A stretch of 64,000 nucleotides of DNA from Tabrizicola sp. TH137 (GCF_002855575.1 NZ_PKRQ01000003.1:124001-188000), one strand, 5' to 3'. Counted from the first letter of the stretch, positions 36,950 to 45,967 are shown. Numbers and translations are program-made. Notes: generated from the letters alone by a model not told the origin.

Positions 36950-37513
36950 TCAGCGCCCGGCGACCAGACTGCCGAAGATACGGTCCATATGGCCGTCCAG
37001 ATAGATGCGCAGCCAGGGCGTGAACCGCTCCGGGTTCCGCAACACCTCTGCCGACAGGTCATACAGATCGACCCAGCGCACCGCCGCCACCTCTTCGGGA
37101 TTGGGCACCACCGTCAGGCCAGGCCCGGCCTCGGCCACGAAGATATCCACCAGCTCATGCTCGACCATGCCGCCACCGACATCCGCGCGATACTCCACCC
37201 GGTCGGCAAAGGCGGGAAACAGCCCTTCGATCCCCAATTCCTCGCGCAACCGGCGCACTGCGCAGGCGGCGGGGTCCTCGTCCCAGCGCGGATGGGTGCA
37301 GCAGGTATTCGCCCAAAGCCCGGGCGTATGGTATTTCGTCAAGGCCCGCTGCTGGATCAGCACGCGCCGCCCCTGCATCACGAAGACGGACACGGCCTTG
37401 TGCCGCAGCCCCTTCAGATGCACCTCCATCTTGCCCACGGGCGCAAGACGCCCATCGACCCAGGCGGGAATGTTCTCTTCAAGGGCCGAAGCCGTGGGGG
37501 CCAGCATCGCCAT
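36950..37513 (-). CDS. idi: isopentenyl-diphosphate delta-isomerase, type I
   Basis: Interconverts IPP and DMAPP to balance isoprenoid supply; a Nudix-fold metal enzyme. It has 187 aa. The active-site Cys is in WANTCCTHPRWDEDPAACAV; RRLREELGI is the Nudix-like helix; the second active-site region is VEHELVDIF. It lies 4 bp downstream of bchP, the last gene of the bchG operon. An in-frame ATG two codons later is possible. Confidence 0.95.
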   Translation of the reverse strand: MAMLAPTASALEENIPAWVDGRLAPVGKMEVHLKGLRHKAVSVFVMQGRRVLIQQRALTKYHTPGLWANTCCTHPRWDEDPAACAVRRLREELGIEGLFPAFADRVEYRADVGGGMVEHELVDIFVAEAGPGLTVVPNPEEVAAVRWVDLYDLSAEVLRNPERFTPWLRIYLDGHMDRIFGSLVAGR

Positions 37514-37517
37514 GACC

Positions 37518-38699
37518 TCAGGTCCAGACCGGCGAGACGAGCCGCAACAGATGCGCCATGTTCTTGATCCCGATCTTCACATGGGCCATGGGCCGCGCCT
37601 TCACCAGCTTCTTGTTCATATAGGCCTCGAAGGTCAGCTTCTGCACATCCACATCATGGCAGAGGCTGACAAACCTCTCGCGCCGCTCGTCGCTGCGATA
37701 ATAGGCATCCTGCATCGACCGCAAGACCCGGAATACCGTCCCATGCTCCCGCATGAACAGTTTCCGCGCGATCCGCAGGTCCGACGCCTTGCCCGAGGCC
37801 AGCACCGCCTGCGCCGCCGTGGCGGCCACCCGCCCCCCGGCCATCGCATAGAAGATGCCCTCGCCCGAGGATGGCGCCACCACCCCCGCCGCATCCCCCG
37901 CCAGCACCACATCCCGCCCATTGTCCCAGCGGTCCAGGGGCTTCAGCGGGATCGGCGCGCCCTCCTTCCGGATCGTCTCGCATTCCGTCAGACCCGAGGC
38001 CGCGCGCAGATCCGCCGTGGCCTTCTTCAGGTCCACGCCATCAAGGCCGGTGCCCATGCCCACACTCGCCTGCCCGCCATGCGGAAAGACCCAGCCATAG
38101 AAATCGGGGCTGATCCGCCCGTCATAGATCACGTCGCAGCGGTCGGGGTCATAGTCGGGCGAAGGTTCGGGCGCCTTGATGATCTCGTGATAGGCGATGA
38201 CATAGGGGATCGTGCTCCCGCCCGGCACCTCTGCCCGCGCCACCACCGACCGCGCGCCATCCGCCCCGATCACGATCTTCGTCGCCGACCGCCGCTCCTC
38301 GCCCGTGGCCTTGTCGCGCCAGATGACATGGGTGCCGCCCGCGTCCCGCTCCACCCGCAGGAAGGTGCCGGTCAGCCGCTCTGCCCCCGCCTTGCCCGCC
38401 CGGACGCGCAGGTATTCGTCGAAATGCTCGCGGTCCACCATGCCCACGTAACCATTCTCGATCGGGATATCGACCATCCGCCCCGTGGGCGAAATCATCC
38501 GCGCCGTGGTGATCTTGGCCACGATCTGCGCATCGTCGATCTCGAAATCCTTGATCGCCCGCGGCGGGATCGCCCCGCCGCAAGGCTTGATCCGCCCCGC
38601 CCGGTCCAGCAGCGCCACGCTCTTCCCGGCCCGCGCCAGATCCTCGGCCGCCGTCGCGCCCGAAGGCCCGCCACCCACCACGAAGACATCATATCCCAT
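37518..38699 (-). CDS. bchP: geranylgeranyl (bacteriochlorophyll) reductase
   Basis: FAD/NADPH enzyme that reduces the geranylgeranyl tail to phytyl. It has 393 aa. The N-terminal dinucleotide fold is YDVFVVGGGPSGATAAEDLA, with GAIPPRAIKDF next. SPDFYGWVFPHGGQASVGMG and VLAGDAAGVVAPSSGEGIFY are diagnostic. It follows the pucC-like gene by 3 bp and precedes idi by 4 bp, a tight operon. Confidence 0.96.
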   Translation of the reverse strand: MGYDVFVVGGGPSGATAAEDLARAGKSVALLDRAGRIKPCGGAIPPRAIKDFEIDDAQIVAKITTARMISPTGRMVDIPIENGYVGMVDREHFDEYLRVRAGKAGAERLTGTFLRVERDAGGTHVIWRDKATGEERRSATKIVIGADGARSVVARAEVPGGSTIPYVIAYHEIIKAPEPSPDYDPDRCDVIYDGRISPDFYGWVFPHGGQASVGMGTGLDGVDLKKATADLRAASGLTECETIRKEGAPIPLKPLDRWDNGRDVVLAGDAAGVVAPSSGEGIFYAMAGGRVAATAAQAVLASGKASDLRIARKLFMREHGTVFRVLRSMQDAYYRSDERRERFVSLCHDVDVQKLTFEAYMNKKLVKARPMAHVKIGIKNMAHLLRLVSPVWT

Positions 38700-38702
38700 G
38701 GG

Positions 38703-39989
38703 TCACTCCCCCGGTATCAGTTGCGCATCGGGCAGGCGCTGACCGCCCCGCCCTTCGATCACCCGCAGCGCGATCAGCGCCGCGATCACAAACAAACCCG
38801 CTTCGGCCAGAAAGACCGCGCCAAAGGCATCCTGAACCGGCATCACCAAGCGCAGCGCATCCGCCGCAGCCGCACCGACCAGCCCGCCGAACCCCGCCGC
38901 CAAAGCCTGCGCCGCGCCCCAAAGGCCCATGCGCGTGCCTTCCCGCGCATCCCGCCCCTGCCCGGCCAAAGCCATCATCGACCCGATGGCCGCCACAGCG
39001 AACATCCCGTTGAAAAAGCCCAGGGCCACCACCGCGGGCACCAGCGCGCCCCCCGTCTGCCCAAGGCCCGCCACCGCGATCAGGGACAGCGCCGATCCGA
39101 CGCAGCCCCCCGTCACCCACATCCGCAACGTGCCAAGCCGCAGCCCCGTCGCCGCGATCCCCACCAGCAGCATGCCCACGAACACGCCGCCATTCTGCGC
39201 GCCCGAAAGCTGCGTGCTCTCCCCCGGCGCGAAACCGAAGACCAGCCCCGCATAGGGCTCAAGGATCAGTTCCTGCATGAAATAGGCGGTCATCGACAGG
39301 AAGATGAACAGGGTAAAGACCCGCGCCTTCCGCTCGGCCCAGACCTCGGCCATCCCCTCCCGGAAGGGCAGCGTCTCTGCCGCCCGCTCCGCCACCACGC
39401 GCCGCTCGATCCCCCAGACGGCCAGCACCGTCAGGATCACCGCGCCGAGGGTCACCACGCCCACGATCTCCAACAGCAGCGCAGGCGTATAGGGGTCCAG
39501 CAGCGCGCCCACCGTCCCCGCCGTCACCGCGATGCCAAGGATCATCATCAGCCAGGTGATCGTCGCCGCCGCCGCCCGCCGCCGCGGCTCCGTCGCCGTC
39601 GCCAGCAGCGCCAAGAGCGACGTCCCCGACGCCCCGACCCCCACCCCGATCAGCGCATAAGCGACAACCGAAAGCGCCAGACCAAGGGCAAAGCCCGCCG
39701 GGAACAGCACCACCGCCACCGCCGCCAGAAAGGCCCCAAGCGACAGCGCCGCCATCCCCCCGATGATGAAGGTCGTCCGGTTCCCCCTGGTGTCCGATCG
39801 GAACCCCCAATTGGGCCGCGTGATCTGTATCCCGTAATGCAAGGCCACCAGCAGCCCCGGCAGCACCGCCGGCAGCGCCAGTTCCACCACCATCAGCCGG
39901 TTCAGCGTCGATGTGGTCAGCACCACCACCGCGCCCAGACACATCTGCACCAGTCCCAGCCGGGTGATCTGGAACCAGCCCAGCTTCAT
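38703..39989 (-). CDS. PucC/LhaA-family MFS protein between bchG and bchP (orf428-type)
   Basis: A twelve-helix membrane protein of the BCD/PucC family, thought to move or insert (bacterio)chlorophyll during antenna assembly. It has 428 aa, the same size as R. capsulatus orf428 at this position. Landmarks are TSTLNRLMVVELALPAVLPG, YGIQITRPNWGFRSDTRGNR and EGTRMGLWGAAQALAAGFGG. It overlaps the bchG stop by 4 bp (ATGA). It is a paralogue of lhaA at 54.7 kb. Confidence 0.92.
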   Translation of the reverse strand: MKLGWFQITRLGLVQMCLGAVVVLTTSTLNRLMVVELALPAVLPGLLVALHYGIQITRPNWGFRSDTRGNRTTFIIGGMAALSLGAFLAAVAVVLFPAGFALGLALSVVAYALIGVGVGASGTSLLALLATATEPRRRAAAATITWLMMILGIAVTAGTVGALLDPYTPALLLEIVGVVTLGAVILTVLAVWGIERRVVAERAAETLPFREGMAEVWAERKARVFTLFIFLSMTAYFMQELILEPYAGLVFGFAPGESTQLSGAQNGGVFVGMLLVGIAATGLRLGTLRMWVTGGCVGSALSLIAVAGLGQTGGALVPAVVALGFFNGMFAVAAIGSMMALAGQGRDAREGTRMGLWGAAQALAAGFGGLVGAAAADALRLVMPVQDAFGAVFLAEAGLFVIAALIALRVIEGRGGQRLPDAQLIPGE

Positions 39990-40885
39990 GCCAGCCCCCG
40001 CAGCGCAAAGGCCGAAATCATCATGCCGGTGACATAGAGCACCACGCCCGTCCCGTTATACCAGGGCGCCTTGCCCTTCGGATCACGGAACAGCACCCGC
40101 ATCGCGGCGACCTGCACCACCAGCACCGCCAGCACGCCAGCCGCATGCAAGGGCTTGCCCCACAGGACCAGCAGCGGGATCACCAGCGCCTGCGCCATGC
40201 CCATCACCGTGCAGGCGATCTTGGCCGCGACCTCCGGCCCCAGCACCACAGGCAGCGACCGCACGCCGTGCTGCCGATCCCCCTCCAGCGCCTTGAAATC
40301 ATTCAGCGTCATGATCCCATGCGCACCAAAGGCATAAAGGCCCGCGATCACCACGACCTCGAACCGCGGCGCCGCCTGCAACAGGACTGCCGCCCCGGTG
40401 AACCAGGGCAGCCCCTCATAGGACAGCCCCACCAGCCCCGGCCCCCACCAGCCCGACCGCTTCAGCCGCACCGGCTCCGCGCTATAGGCCCAGGCCGCCA
40501 CGACACCCGCCACCGTCGCCCAGAACCCCCAGGTCCCCAACAGCGACCCGACCCAAAGCGACAGCACGGTCATCGCCAAGGCGATATACAGCCCCCAGCG
40601 CCCCGGTATCCGCCCCGACGGGATCGGGCGATCCGGCTCGTTCACCGCATCCACATGCCGGTCGCACCAGTCATTCGCGGCTTGCGACATCCCGCAGACG
40701 ATCGGCCCCGCCAGAACCATGCCCAGAAGGACCATCCCCCAATTGCCCGCCAGCGGCACCCCGGCCGAGACGGACCCGCAGAGATAGGCCCAGATCGGCG
40801 GAAACCATGTGATCGGCTTGATCAGCCGCAGCATGGCGCGCGGTTCGGGAAGGCGACGAGGCTGTATGGAAATGCTGACAGTCAT
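39986..40885 (-). CDS. bchG: bacteriochlorophyll synthase
   Basis: UbiA-type prenyltransferase that esterifies bacteriochlorophyllide a with geranylgeranyl or phytyl diphosphate. It has 299 aa with eight to nine membrane helices. The first Asp-rich motif is SQAANDWCDRHVDAVNEPDR and the second TLNDFKALEGDRQHGVRSLP. First gene of bchG-pucC-like-bchP-idi. A PpsR box lies 53 bp upstream. Confidence 0.96.
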   Translation of the reverse strand: MTVSISIQPRRLPEPRAMLRLIKPITWFPPIWAYLCGSVSAGVPLAGNWGMVLLGMVLAGPIVCGMSQAANDWCDRHVDAVNEPDRPIPSGRIPGRWGLYIALAMTVLSLWVGSLLGTWGFWATVAGVVAAWAYSAEPVRLKRSGWWGPGLVGLSYEGLPWFTGAAVLLQAAPRFEVVVIAGLYAFGAHGIMTLNDFKALEGDRQHGVRSLPVVLGPEVAAKIACTVMGMAQALVIPLLVLWGKPLHAAGVLAVLVVQVAAMRVLFRDPKGKAPWYNGTGVVLYVTGMMISAFALRGLA

Positions 40886-40938
40886 GCGTCAACTACATAG
40901 TACATTGAAGAGTCGGGCAAGTGTCCTGACGCCGCATG

Positions 40939-40956
40939 TGTCAACTTTTTCTGACA
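40939..40956. promoter_or_regulatory. PpsR box upstream of bchG
   Basis: TGTCAACTTTTTCTGACA fits TGT-N12-ACA and is extended by flanking TGTGTCA/TGACACA symmetry (40937-40958). It lies in the 130-bp gap between bchJ and bchG, so bchG-idi can be controlled apart from bchEJ. Confidence 0.88.
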
Positions 40957-40962
40957 CACGCC

Positions 40963-41001
40963 CTTCATCTTGGCCCAAATACTCAAAATCCTCCGCCCGC
41001 C
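40963..41001 (-). repeat. dispersed 3-prime-flank element behind bchJ
   Basis: On the minus strand: GGCGGAGGATTTTGAGTATT, then TGGGCCAAGATGAAG. The end TATTT...AGATGAAG matches the elements at 49,171 and 53,042. The first part (GGCGGAGGATTTT...TTTGGGC) recurs at 45,847-45,870. I recall such sequences as common in Rhodobacteraceae intergenic regions; their function is unknown. Confidence 0.5.
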
Positions 41002-41015
41002 ATCCCGCGCGAGCG

Positions 41016-41624
41016 TCAGGCATGGGGCAGCACTTCAAAGCGGCACAGCCCGTCCCCCGCCGCCACGCAGGCCACCTCCCGCACCACGCATCCTTTCCAG
41101 ACCAGCCGCGCGAACAGCCGCTCGAACACCGCCGCATGCCAGTGGCAGGCGGCATGATCCGCCCGCAGCCCCGCCGCCAGCGGATTGCCCGCCACCTCGA
41201 AGGTCAGCGGCGTCCACCCCGCGATGCGGAACGCCCCCGACCCTGCAAAGGTCCAGCTATGCCGCGCAATCGCCCCCGCCAGAAGCCGCGCCCCCAAAGG
41301 CGCGGGCAGCGCCCGGATCACCCATTGCGCCCCCCTCGGGATACGATGCTTCAGGATGTAACTCCCCGTCGCCAGCCCCGCGAGGCGCAACAGCCCCTCC
41401 GCCCGCTCCGGCACCGCCATGCGCAGCGCCAGATGCACCGCCGCGGCGTCACCCTCGGGGATCATGCCCAGCGCCGGGTCTGGCACCGCCACCACCGCCG
41501 CCGCCATCACCTGATCGCGGAAGGCCCGCCCCTCCACCCGGTCCAGAACGGCCACCAGTTGCGTGATCGCATTCGGCCCGATCCGCGCCTCGGCCGCCGC
41601 GACCGGGGCAAAGCCGCCGTCCAC
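41016..41624 (-). CDS. bchJ: BchJ, proposed 4-vinyl reductase-associated protein
   Basis: A V4R-domain protein, first proposed to be the 8-vinyl reductase of bacteriochlorophyll synthesis and now considered possibly a substrate-carrier or support factor. It has 202 aa from GTG 41624, one base after the bchE stop. GGAGG within the last codons of bchE serves as ribosome site, so translation is coupled. C-terminal V4R features are WTPLTFEVAGNPLAAGLRAD, CHWHAAVFERLFARLVWKGC and CVVREVACVAAG. Confidence 0.9.
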   Translation of the reverse strand: MDGGFAPVAAAEARIGPNAITQLVAVLDRVEGRAFRDQVMAAAVVAVPDPALGMIPEGDAAAVHLALRMAVPERAEGLLRLAGLATGSYILKHRIPRGAQWVIRALPAPLGARLLAGAIARHSWTFAGSGAFRIAGWTPLTFEVAGNPLAAGLRADHAACHWHAAVFERLFARLVWKGCVVREVACVAAGDGLCRFEVLPHA

Positions 41625-41625
41625 C

Positions 41626-43281
41626 TCACGCCTCCTCGTCCATCTGCTCCTTGCCGCCACCGCAGGCCGCAACCTCGGGCATCTTGAAGGCCCGCCGCTC
41701 TTCCGCACGCTCGGCCATCTGCGCCTTCACCGCCGCCCGCCGCTCCGCCGCCTTGGCCGCCCTGTCCGCAGACGCCTCCCAATCCGCCATCTGGGCATCC
41801 GCAATGGTCCGCGTCTCGTCGAAATGGAAATCCACCTTCCCCTTGGTCTGCGGCCCCCAATAGCCCGCCTTGCCAAGGTCATAGAAGGTCCGCCCCACCC
41901 CGGCCTTCAGAAACGCCTTCAGGCAACCCAGCAAATAGCGCCGCCGGAACCCCGTCCCCCGCCACGGATAATGGAACAGCGCCTTCCGCATGTAGAAGCG
42001 GCGGTAATTCTTCATCACCCCGTCCAGCAATTCCCCCCGCGTCAGCGCGGCAGGCTTCATGATCGGCGTGACGAAATTGTATTTCGAGAAGTCGAAGACC
42101 TCCACCTGATCCCGGATTTCCTGAAACAGCGGGGTAAAGGGCCAGGGCGTGTACATCGACCAATTGGCAAGGTCCGGCTGCCAATCCCAGGCCATCTGGA
42201 AGGTTTCCTCCAGCGTCTCCTTCGTCTCGTTGTCCAGCCCCACGATGAACTGCGCCTCGACGAAGATATCCGCCTCGCGAAGCAGGCGGATCGCCTCCTT
42301 GTTCTCGGCGACCGTGGTCTCCTTGTTGAACATGTCCAGCTTCAACTGCGCCGCCGCCTCGGTGCCAAGCGACACATGCACCAGCCCCGCCTCGCGGTAG
42401 AACTTCAACAGGTCCCGGTCGCGGTAGATATCCGTCACCCGCGTATTGATCCCCCAGGTCACCCGCTTGTTCAGCCCCCGGTCGATCAGCTCCTGACAGA
42501 ATTCCACGAATTTCTTCTTGTTGATGGTGGGCTCCTCATCGGCAAGGATGAAGAACCCCACCCCGTGATCCGTCACCAGCCGCTCGATCTCATCCGCCAC
42601 CTTCTTCGGATCGCGCACCCGGTAATCCCGCCAGAACTTCCATTGCGAACAGAAGGAACAGGTGAAGGGGCAGCCCCGCGCCATGTTCGGGATCGCGACC
42701 TTCACCCCCAGCGGCACATAGATGTATTTCGACCAGTCAAGGATCGACCAATCCGGGTCAATCGCATCCAGATCCTTCACCGTGCTCGCCGCCTGCGTCG
42801 CGACGATCTCTTCCCCATCCCGGAAGGCCAGCCCCTTGATCCTGCGCCGATCCGCAGGCCAGCGCCCATCCCGCACCGCCTCCATCAGGTTGACAAGGAT
42901 TTCCTCCCCCTCCCCCCGCACGATCACATCCACCCAGGGCGCCTCTTCCAGCACCTGCCGGAACATGAAAGTGGCATGGATGCCGCCCAGCACGCGCAGC
43001 GCCGAAGGCACCACCTCCTCGGCAATCTTCAGCACGCCCTCCGCCTCATAGATCGCGGGCGTGATCGCCGTGACGCCCACCACATCCGGGCGCAACTCCG
43101 CGAACCGAGCGCGCAACTCCTCCGGCCCGATGTGATGCGTCATCGCGTCGATGAAATGAATGTCCTGAAACCCCGCCCGCCGCAGATGGCCGGTCAGATA
43201 GGCCACCCAGGCCGGCGGCCAGTTGCCCGCGATCTCGGCCCCGCCGGAATGATAGTTCGGATGGACGAAAACGATCCGCAT
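41626..43281 (-). CDS. bchE: anaerobic Mg-protoporphyrin IX monomethyl ester cyclase
   Basis: Oxygen-independent cyclase that forms ring E using water; a cobalamin-dependent radical SAM enzyme. It has 551 aa. The N-terminal B12-binding part has [14 protein letters not shown] and [11 protein letters not shown]. The radical SAM cluster motif is CPFTCSFC with Cys204, Cys208 and Cys211. [14 protein letters not shown] and [20 protein letters not shown] are family landmarks. GGAGG lies 6 bases before ATG 43281. PpsR and Fnr-type boxes stand upstream. Complements the aerobic cyclase AcsF further on. Confidence 0.97.
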   Translation of the reverse strand: MRIVFVHPNYHSGGAEIAGNWPPAWVAYLTGHLRRAGFQDIHFIDAMTHHIGPEELRARFAELRPDVVGVTAITPAIYEAEGVLKIAEEVVPSALRVLGGIHATFMFRQVLEEAPWVDVIVRGEGEEILVNLMEAVRDGRWPADRRRIKGLAFRDGEEIVATQAASTVKDLDAIDPDWSILDWSKYIYVPLGVKVAIPNMARGCPFTCSFCSQWKFWRDYRVRDPKKVADEIERLVTDHGVGFFILADEEPTINKKKFVEFCQELIDRGLNKRVTWGINTRVTDIYRDRDLLKFYREAGLVHVSLGTEAAAQLKLDMFNKETTVAENKEAIRLLREADIFVEAQFIVGLDNETKETLEETFQMAWDWQPDLANWSMYTPWPFTPLFQEIRDQVEVFDFSKYNFVTPIMKPAALTRGELLDGVMKNYRRFYMRKALFHYPWRGTGFRRRYLLGCLKAFLKAGVGRTFYDLGKAGYWGPQTKGKVDFHFDETRTIADAQMADWEASADRAAKAAERRAAVKAQMAERAEERRAFKMPEVAACGGGKEQMDEEA

Positions 43282-43298
43282 CTTGGCCTCCGCATCAC

Positions 43299-43316
43299 TG
43301 TCAATTCAAGTTGACA
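43299..43316. promoter_or_regulatory. PpsR box upstream of bchE
   Basis: TGTCAATTCAAGTTGACA fits TGT-N12-ACA and extends to a 20-bp palindrome (43298-43317). It is centred about 27 bp before the bchE ATG. Confidence 0.88.
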
Positions 43317-43334
43317 GTTTTTGCGCGCGCGGCC

Positions 43335-43348
43335 TTGACACAGGTCAA
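43335..43348. promoter_or_regulatory. Fnr-type (FnrL) box upstream of bchE
   Basis: TTGAC-ACAG-GTCAA is a perfect dyad with the spacing of the Fnr consensus TTGAT-N4-ATCAA, with T/A to C/G changes at the inner positions. It lies 54-67 bp before the bchE ATG, upstream of the PpsR box. FnrL dependence of bchE is established in R. sphaeroides; binding here is inferred. Confidence 0.65.
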
Positions 43349-43477
43349 ATCCAACCGAAAACAAAGGGAAGAAAATGACAGCGAACGCCGATCAGGAGGG
43401 GGGGAACGATGCAAGGAAAACAAGGCCGCAGCCCCGCCATCTCAGCGATCTCTGCCTTCCCGTGGCGGGAAACGGCC

Positions 43478-44890
43478 CTATTCGCCGTCCTTGTTCAAAA
43501 GCCCGTATTTGCGCAGCTTCACATACAGCGACTGCCGCGACAGGCTCAGCATCTCGGCCGCCGCAACGCGGTTGTTCCGCGTCAGTTCCAGCGCCGTCTC
43601 GATGCACATCTTCTCGATCACATCGGTGGTTTCCGCCACGATGTCCTTCAGGGTGCTGGACCCGACCAGTTCCATCACATTGCGCACCCCGTCATCGGGC
43701 TGCCCGATCGGGCGGCGCAGCGTATCGGCCCGGCTCGCATCCCGCACCACAAGCGCAAGGATCGGATTGGGCCGGTCATTCAGCCAGGTCGCGGAAATCT
43801 CCACCGCGATCTGCCCCATGAAATCGGTCGTCAGCCGCGTCGCATAAAGCCGCAACTGCCCCGTGCGCTTCACATTGTCCAACAGCACCCGCAGGTCCAC
43901 CGCCCCGCGCGCCAGGAAATCGGTCAGCGACCGCCCGCGCACCGCCGCGATATTCGCGGTATCCGTCAGGTTCAGGAAGGCTTCGTTCGCGGCGCGGATA
44001 TTGCCGTCGCCATCGGCAAAGACGATGCCATCAACCCCCTCGTGATAGAGCCGCGCCAGACTGTCGCCCAGCTCATCCGTCGCGGCCATCCCGGCCTCGG
44101 AGGTGTCGATCTGGCACAGCAGCACGCGCTCACCGGCAGCGCGGAACACGGTCGGGGTGATGAAAACCCGCTTCTGTGACCGCTTCGCCGTCAATTCGAT
44201 GGGGGCCGAACTTTCGGCAACCGCCATATTGGCCAGGCTTTCCAGGAACTCGCCGCGCCGCCGCCCCTCGAATTCCTGCGCCACCGCCACGCCGATCAGA
44301 TCGGCCCGCTGCCCGCCCAGAAGCTGCGCCGCAGCCGGGTTGATATCCGTGATCCGCCCCGAAGACATCGACACAATCAGAACCGGATCGCGCATCACCT
44401 CCATGACCACGCGATAGCGCGTGTCCATCTCGCGCTGCGTCTCATAATCCCGTTCCAGCGCAAGCTGCGCCTGAACAAGCTGCTGCTGCACTTCCGCAAT
44501 CGGCCGCAGATCGCGGCCAAGCATCAGGATCGAGTCGTCCGATCCGATCCGGTGCAGCGAATAGCGGACCGGAAACTCCCAATTGGACTGGTCGGAATGG
44601 TTCAACTCGACCGCGATATTCCCATGCCGCGCACCATTCATGCCGGTGATCCGCGCATCCAGCTTCTTCAGGCTCTCGGGCGCCAGCACATCCTTCAGAT
44701 GCGCCCCCTCCCAATCCGTCAACTGGCCAAAGCTGCGGTGATGCGGGTTTACAAGGACCGAAATGATCCGTCGCGCAGGCGACACCAGAAGGGCAATGTC
44801 GGATGCCGTCGCAATGATCTCACTCAAGAGATCCGGCGCGATCAGCGGCAACTTCCCGCCATTCAGCAAATGTCTTCCGTCGGTCGTCAC
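43478..44890 (-). CDS. ppsR: PpsR/CrtJ, oxygen-responsive repressor of photosystem genes
   Basis: DNA-binding repressor of bch, crt and puc genes under aerobic conditions; binds TGT-N12-ACA as a tetramer. It has 470 aa. An N-terminal PAS domain (~25-130), a helical Q-linker (VQQQLVQAQLALERDYETQR), PAS1 (~155-260) and PAS2 (~275-390) precede a Fis-type helix-turn-helix (NRVAAAEMLSLSRQSLYVKL). Cys259 and Cys429 correspond to the two redox cysteines of the family, the second next to the DNA-binding domain. GTG start with GGAAAGA nearby. Co-directional with ppaA, 50 bp behind it. Confidence 0.96.
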   Translation of the reverse strand: MTTDGRHLLNGGKLPLIAPDLLSEIIATASDIALLVSPARRIISVLVNPHHRSFGQLTDWEGAHLKDVLAPESLKKLDARITGMNGARHGNIAVELNHSDQSNWEFPVRYSLHRIGSDDSILMLGRDLRPIAEVQQQLVQAQLALERDYETQREMDTRYRVVMEVMRDPVLIVSMSSGRITDINPAAAQLLGGQRADLIGVAVAQEFEGRRRGEFLESLANMAVAESSAPIELTAKRSQKRVFITPTVFRAAGERVLLCQIDTSEAGMAATDELGDSLARLYHEGVDGIVFADGDGNIRAANEAFLNLTDTANIAAVRGRSLTDFLARGAVDLRVLLDNVKRTGQLRLYATRLTTDFMGQIAVEISATWLNDRPNPILALVVRDASRADTLRRPIGQPDDGVRNVMELVGSSTLKDIVAETTDVIEKMCIETALELTRNNRVAAAEMLSLSRQSLYVKLRKYGLLNKDGE

Positions 44891-44940
44891 ACTCTTTCCG
44901 ATCCTCGGCCGCTTTTGGCTTTCGCGACCTCGAAAAAGGG

Positions 44941-45771
44941 TTAACTCGTTTCCAGTTCCGGCAACATTCCTGACATCACGCCCATCCCTTCCAGGGCAAG
45001 CACAATGTCATTCGTCACCACATCGGCACCGGTCAACCGCATTACGTTTTCATCAGCCCCGGCCAAAGCACCGCCGATGGCCACCCTCAGACCGCCATTA
45101 CTTGCTTCCTTAAGCGTTTTCACAAGTTTCCGGCAAGTTTCAAGCCTGTCTTCGCAGGCGATAGAGATAAGCGCACCATCAAATGCGCGTTCGGCAACAT
45201 AGTCGGCAAGTTCCGGCAGTTTCGGCGCGATCTGAACCGAAACCGAAATTCCCATCCGTCGCAGCCGCCCGGCAAGAACCATGGCCCCCAGCGTGTGCTG
45301 CTCGCCCTGCGGCAGGATCAGAAGCAGGGTCGTTGTGTCGGCCGGCTCGGCCATATCCGCAGACCAGTTGCTGCCGATCTCGCGCAACACGGCCTGAAGC
45401 CGCGCCACGCCCATGGTCACCTGCGCAAAGCTCAGGCTGTCCGTTTCCCAGGCCAGGCCCAGACGCCGCGCCGCCTCGGGAATGTACTGATCCGCCAGCA
45501 TGGCCGCAGATACGCGCGCGCGACGCAGTTCAGGCTTCAGTTCCTCGAAAACCAGCGGGTCCAGCGACGACACCGCCGCCACGAACCTGCTCAGCAACTC
45601 CTCCCGCACTCCAGAGCCATCGGCAGCCTCCCGTGCGACGAGACGCGCCACGACCTCGGCGGCAAAGCGCGAAACACCGCCCTGCGAGCCTTCGGCCAAA
45701 TGTGCCGACCCCAGATGAACTTCATGCTGCATTTCCGGCTCCTGAACCGGCGGACACCACGCATCAGTCAT
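44941..45771 (-). CDS. ppaA: PpaA/AerR, B12-binding antirepressor of PpsR
   Basis: Cobalamin-binding regulator that antagonizes PpsR/CrtJ and gives blue-light and oxygen control. It has 276 aa from ATG 45771. A helical domain (~40-135) precedes a B12-binding domain with His159 in ILPQGEQHTLGAMVLAG, the likely axial ligand, and ISIACEDRLETCRKLVK and AIGGALAG. An internal ATG at 45732 (codon 14) has a much better ribosome site (AGGAGCC), so a shorter 263-aa form is probable. One PpsR box lies 52 bp upstream, implying autoregulation of ppaA-ppsR. Confidence 0.93.
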   Translation of the reverse strand: MTDAWCPPVQEPEMQHEVHLGSAHLAEGSQGGVSRFAAEVVARLVAREAADGSGVREELLSRFVAAVSSLDPLVFEELKPELRRARVSAAMLADQYIPEAARRLGLAWETDSLSFAQVTMGVARLQAVLREIGSNWSADMAEPADTTTLLLILPQGEQHTLGAMVLAGRLRRMGISVSVQIAPKLPELADYVAERAFDGALISIACEDRLETCRKLVKTLKEASNGGLRVAIGGALAGADENVMRLTGADVVTNDIVLALEGMGVMSGMLPELETS

Positions 45772-45822
45772 GCGGATGGCGTCCGGACGGCTCCTCCCAA
45801 CTGTCCCCCTTTGGTTTTAGAT

Positions 45823-45840
45823 TGTCAAAACAAATTGACA
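45823..45840. promoter_or_regulatory. PpsR box upstream of ppaA
   Basis: TGTCAAAACAAATTGACA fits TGT-N12-ACA with symmetric TGTCAA/TTGACA arms. It lies 52 bp before the ppaA start in the ppaA-bchF divergent region (272 bp), placing the PpsR/PpaA pair under feedback control. Confidence 0.87.
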
Positions 45841-45846
45841 CCCCCA

Positions 45847-45870
45847 GCCCAAAGAAAAAAATCCTCCGCC
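45847..45870 (-). repeat. GGCGGAGGATTTT element in the ppaA-bchF gap
   Basis: On the minus strand GGCGGAGGATTTTTTTCTTT then GGGC. It matches GGCGGAGGATTTTGAGTATT-TGGGC behind bchJ at both ends. Here it lies in a divergent promoter region, not behind a gene. Significance unknown. Confidence 0.4.
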
Positions 45871-45967
45871 GGAAAAGACCGGAAATCATTCAACAAATAC
45901 TCGCTTTTGCTGCCTTTTTTGGCATGAAACCCGAAAGCCGCATCGACTCGGCAAGGCAGGCGATGTA

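Noticed and set aside
43375-43850. Plus-strand ORFs at 43375 and 43409 with good-looking ribosome sites (AGGGAAG; AGGAGGGGGGAACG) behind the bchE promoter
   Set aside because: Both run antisense into ppsR and have shadow-like composition. A very short product ending before ppsR is not possible because neither frame stops there. The purine-rich run could be chance.
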